A DNA stretch of 64,000 nt from an uncultured Ruminiclostridium sp. GTDB taxonomy: Bacteria > Bacillota > Clostridia > Oscillospirales > Ruminococcaceae. Location: assembly GCA_947627695.1 (NCBI GenBank), contig CANQXF010000011.1:22541-86540 (forward strand), in the 5' to 3' direction. The first letter of the stretch is position 1. Each line of letters begins with the position of its first letter. Positions 63,234 through 64,000 of this stretch are shown here, in pieces. The notes under the pieces were generated by a model. The model did not search any database and was not told the origin of the DNA. It was given only the letters and a program-made list of their open reading frames with translations. A program made the translations under genes and the position numbers.

Positions 63234-64000
63234 CCTCCTCTCCGATCTGAGACTGATAAATGGCCTGATAAGCCGGGCAGGAAGCTAAAAGCTCTTCATG
63301 GGGACCGCAGGCGATAATATGACCGTTTTCCAGAACAGCGATCCTATCCGCTTGTCGCGCGGAGGCAATCCGCTGTGCAACGATGATTTTGGTGCTATGC
63401 GGGCTGGTCTTTCGGAGCGCCGCGTACAAATCCGCTTCGGTTTTCAAATCCAAAGCGCTGGTGGAATCATCGAAGATCAGAATTTCCTCATTCTTCAGAA
63501 CAGCCCGCGCAATAGAAACACGCTGTTTCTGCCCTCCCGAAAGGCTCATGCCCCGTTCCGCCACGATTGTTTGATAGCCGTCCGACATTCGGGAAATAAA
63601 GCTGTCCGCTTGAGCCACCACAGCGGCGGATTTGATTTCTTCTTCTCCGGCCTCCGGGTTACCCCAGGATATATTTTCCTGAACGGAATCGCTGAAAAGC
63701 TCGCTTTTCTGCAGCGCCACTGCGATTTTATCCCGCAAAGCGGTTTGTCGGTATTCCCGCACATTGACGCCGTCTACAAGTACGGCTCCGCCGGTCACAT
63801 CATAAAAGCGCGGGATCAGGCTGACAAGGGTTGTTTTGCCGCAGCCCGTCTCGCCCATGAGCGCCAGCGTTTCGCCCGGATCTACCTTCAAATCAATGTG
63901 CTACAGCACCGTCTGACCGCCCGGATAGGCAAAGGATACGTCCTTAAATTCGATGCTGCCTTTCACGGCAGTCTCTCCGTTTTGTTCCCCGTCAACAAGC
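63217..64000 (-). pseudogene. ABC exporter partner, in-frame stop, 5' part outside window
   Basis: The frame reads from the window edge through VKGSIEFKDVSFAYPGGQTVL, meets TAG at 63901-63903, and continues as HIDLKVDPGETLALMGETGCGKTT...LSGGQKQRVSIARAVL to 63217. A CAG-to-TAG change explains it. The membrane part is not in the window. An ATG at 63891 could make only an ATPase piece. Confidence 0.8.

Overview
The window reads as one chromosomal segment of a low-to-mid GC Gram-positive gut-type Clostridia, most like Ruminococcus/Oscillospiraceae. This is inferred from BspA-like leucine-rich-repeat surface proteins, class B sortases, a SpoIID-domain protein, SmpB, a type II-A CRISPR system and nif11-type peptides. 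No rRNA or tRNA gene was seen, so the taxon cannot be fixed.

1-8720: a compact, mostly overlapping sulfur operon. It encodes a family 2A encapsulin shell and its predicted cargo, a SufS-type cysteine desulfurase with a ~175-residue disordered N-terminal extension. Around them lie two JAMM proteases, two E1-like (ThiF/MoeB) enzymes (one fused to a MoaD-like and a rhodanese domain), a ThiS-like carrier, TusA, a MetY-type sulfhydrylase, thioredoxin and thioredoxin reductase. The set suggests encapsulated sulfur being relayed to a protein thiocarboxylate for homocysteine synthesis. 8958-12579: a probable cystine/dicarboxylate-type symporter, a one-TM protein and a membrane-anchored tandem thioredoxin-fold protein.

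12718-23093: a ribosomally made peptide (RiPP-like) island with at least ten precursor genes, counting a frameshifted and a truncated one. Some have nif11-type and others short 'EL-E-GG' leaders. It also holds a radical SAM/SPASM maturase and an operon of MATE transporter-RsbW fusion, formyltransferase-like enzyme and SpoIIE-type phosphatase. 35067-42514 holds a PAP2 phosphatase and, divergently, an NHLM-type peptidase/ABC export operon carrying STAS and RsbW-like genes. Six promoters in these two regions share a previously unlabelled motif exactly 38 bp upstream of an extended -10, which ties them into one apparent regulon.

23745-32475: a complete type II-A CRISPR-Cas locus (29 repeats, csn2, cas2, cas1, cas9, tracrRNA) between two ~100-bp direct repeats. 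The tracrRNA is read antisense to essentially the whole cas9 5' leader. Next to it is a LytTR response regulator whose sensor kinase gene is broken.

42644-58514: ordinary housekeeping and surface genes: lipoproteins, SmpB, LRR proteins, GdhA, an ECF sigma factor with a large extension, a SpoIID-domain protein, three sortases, CinA, ThiI and NifS. 58616-64000: a patchwork with a mobile-element scar, an ECF sigma/anti-sigma pair, a response-regulator remnant, a repeat-bearing secreted protein and an ABC exporter pair whose second member has an in-frame stop and leaves the window.
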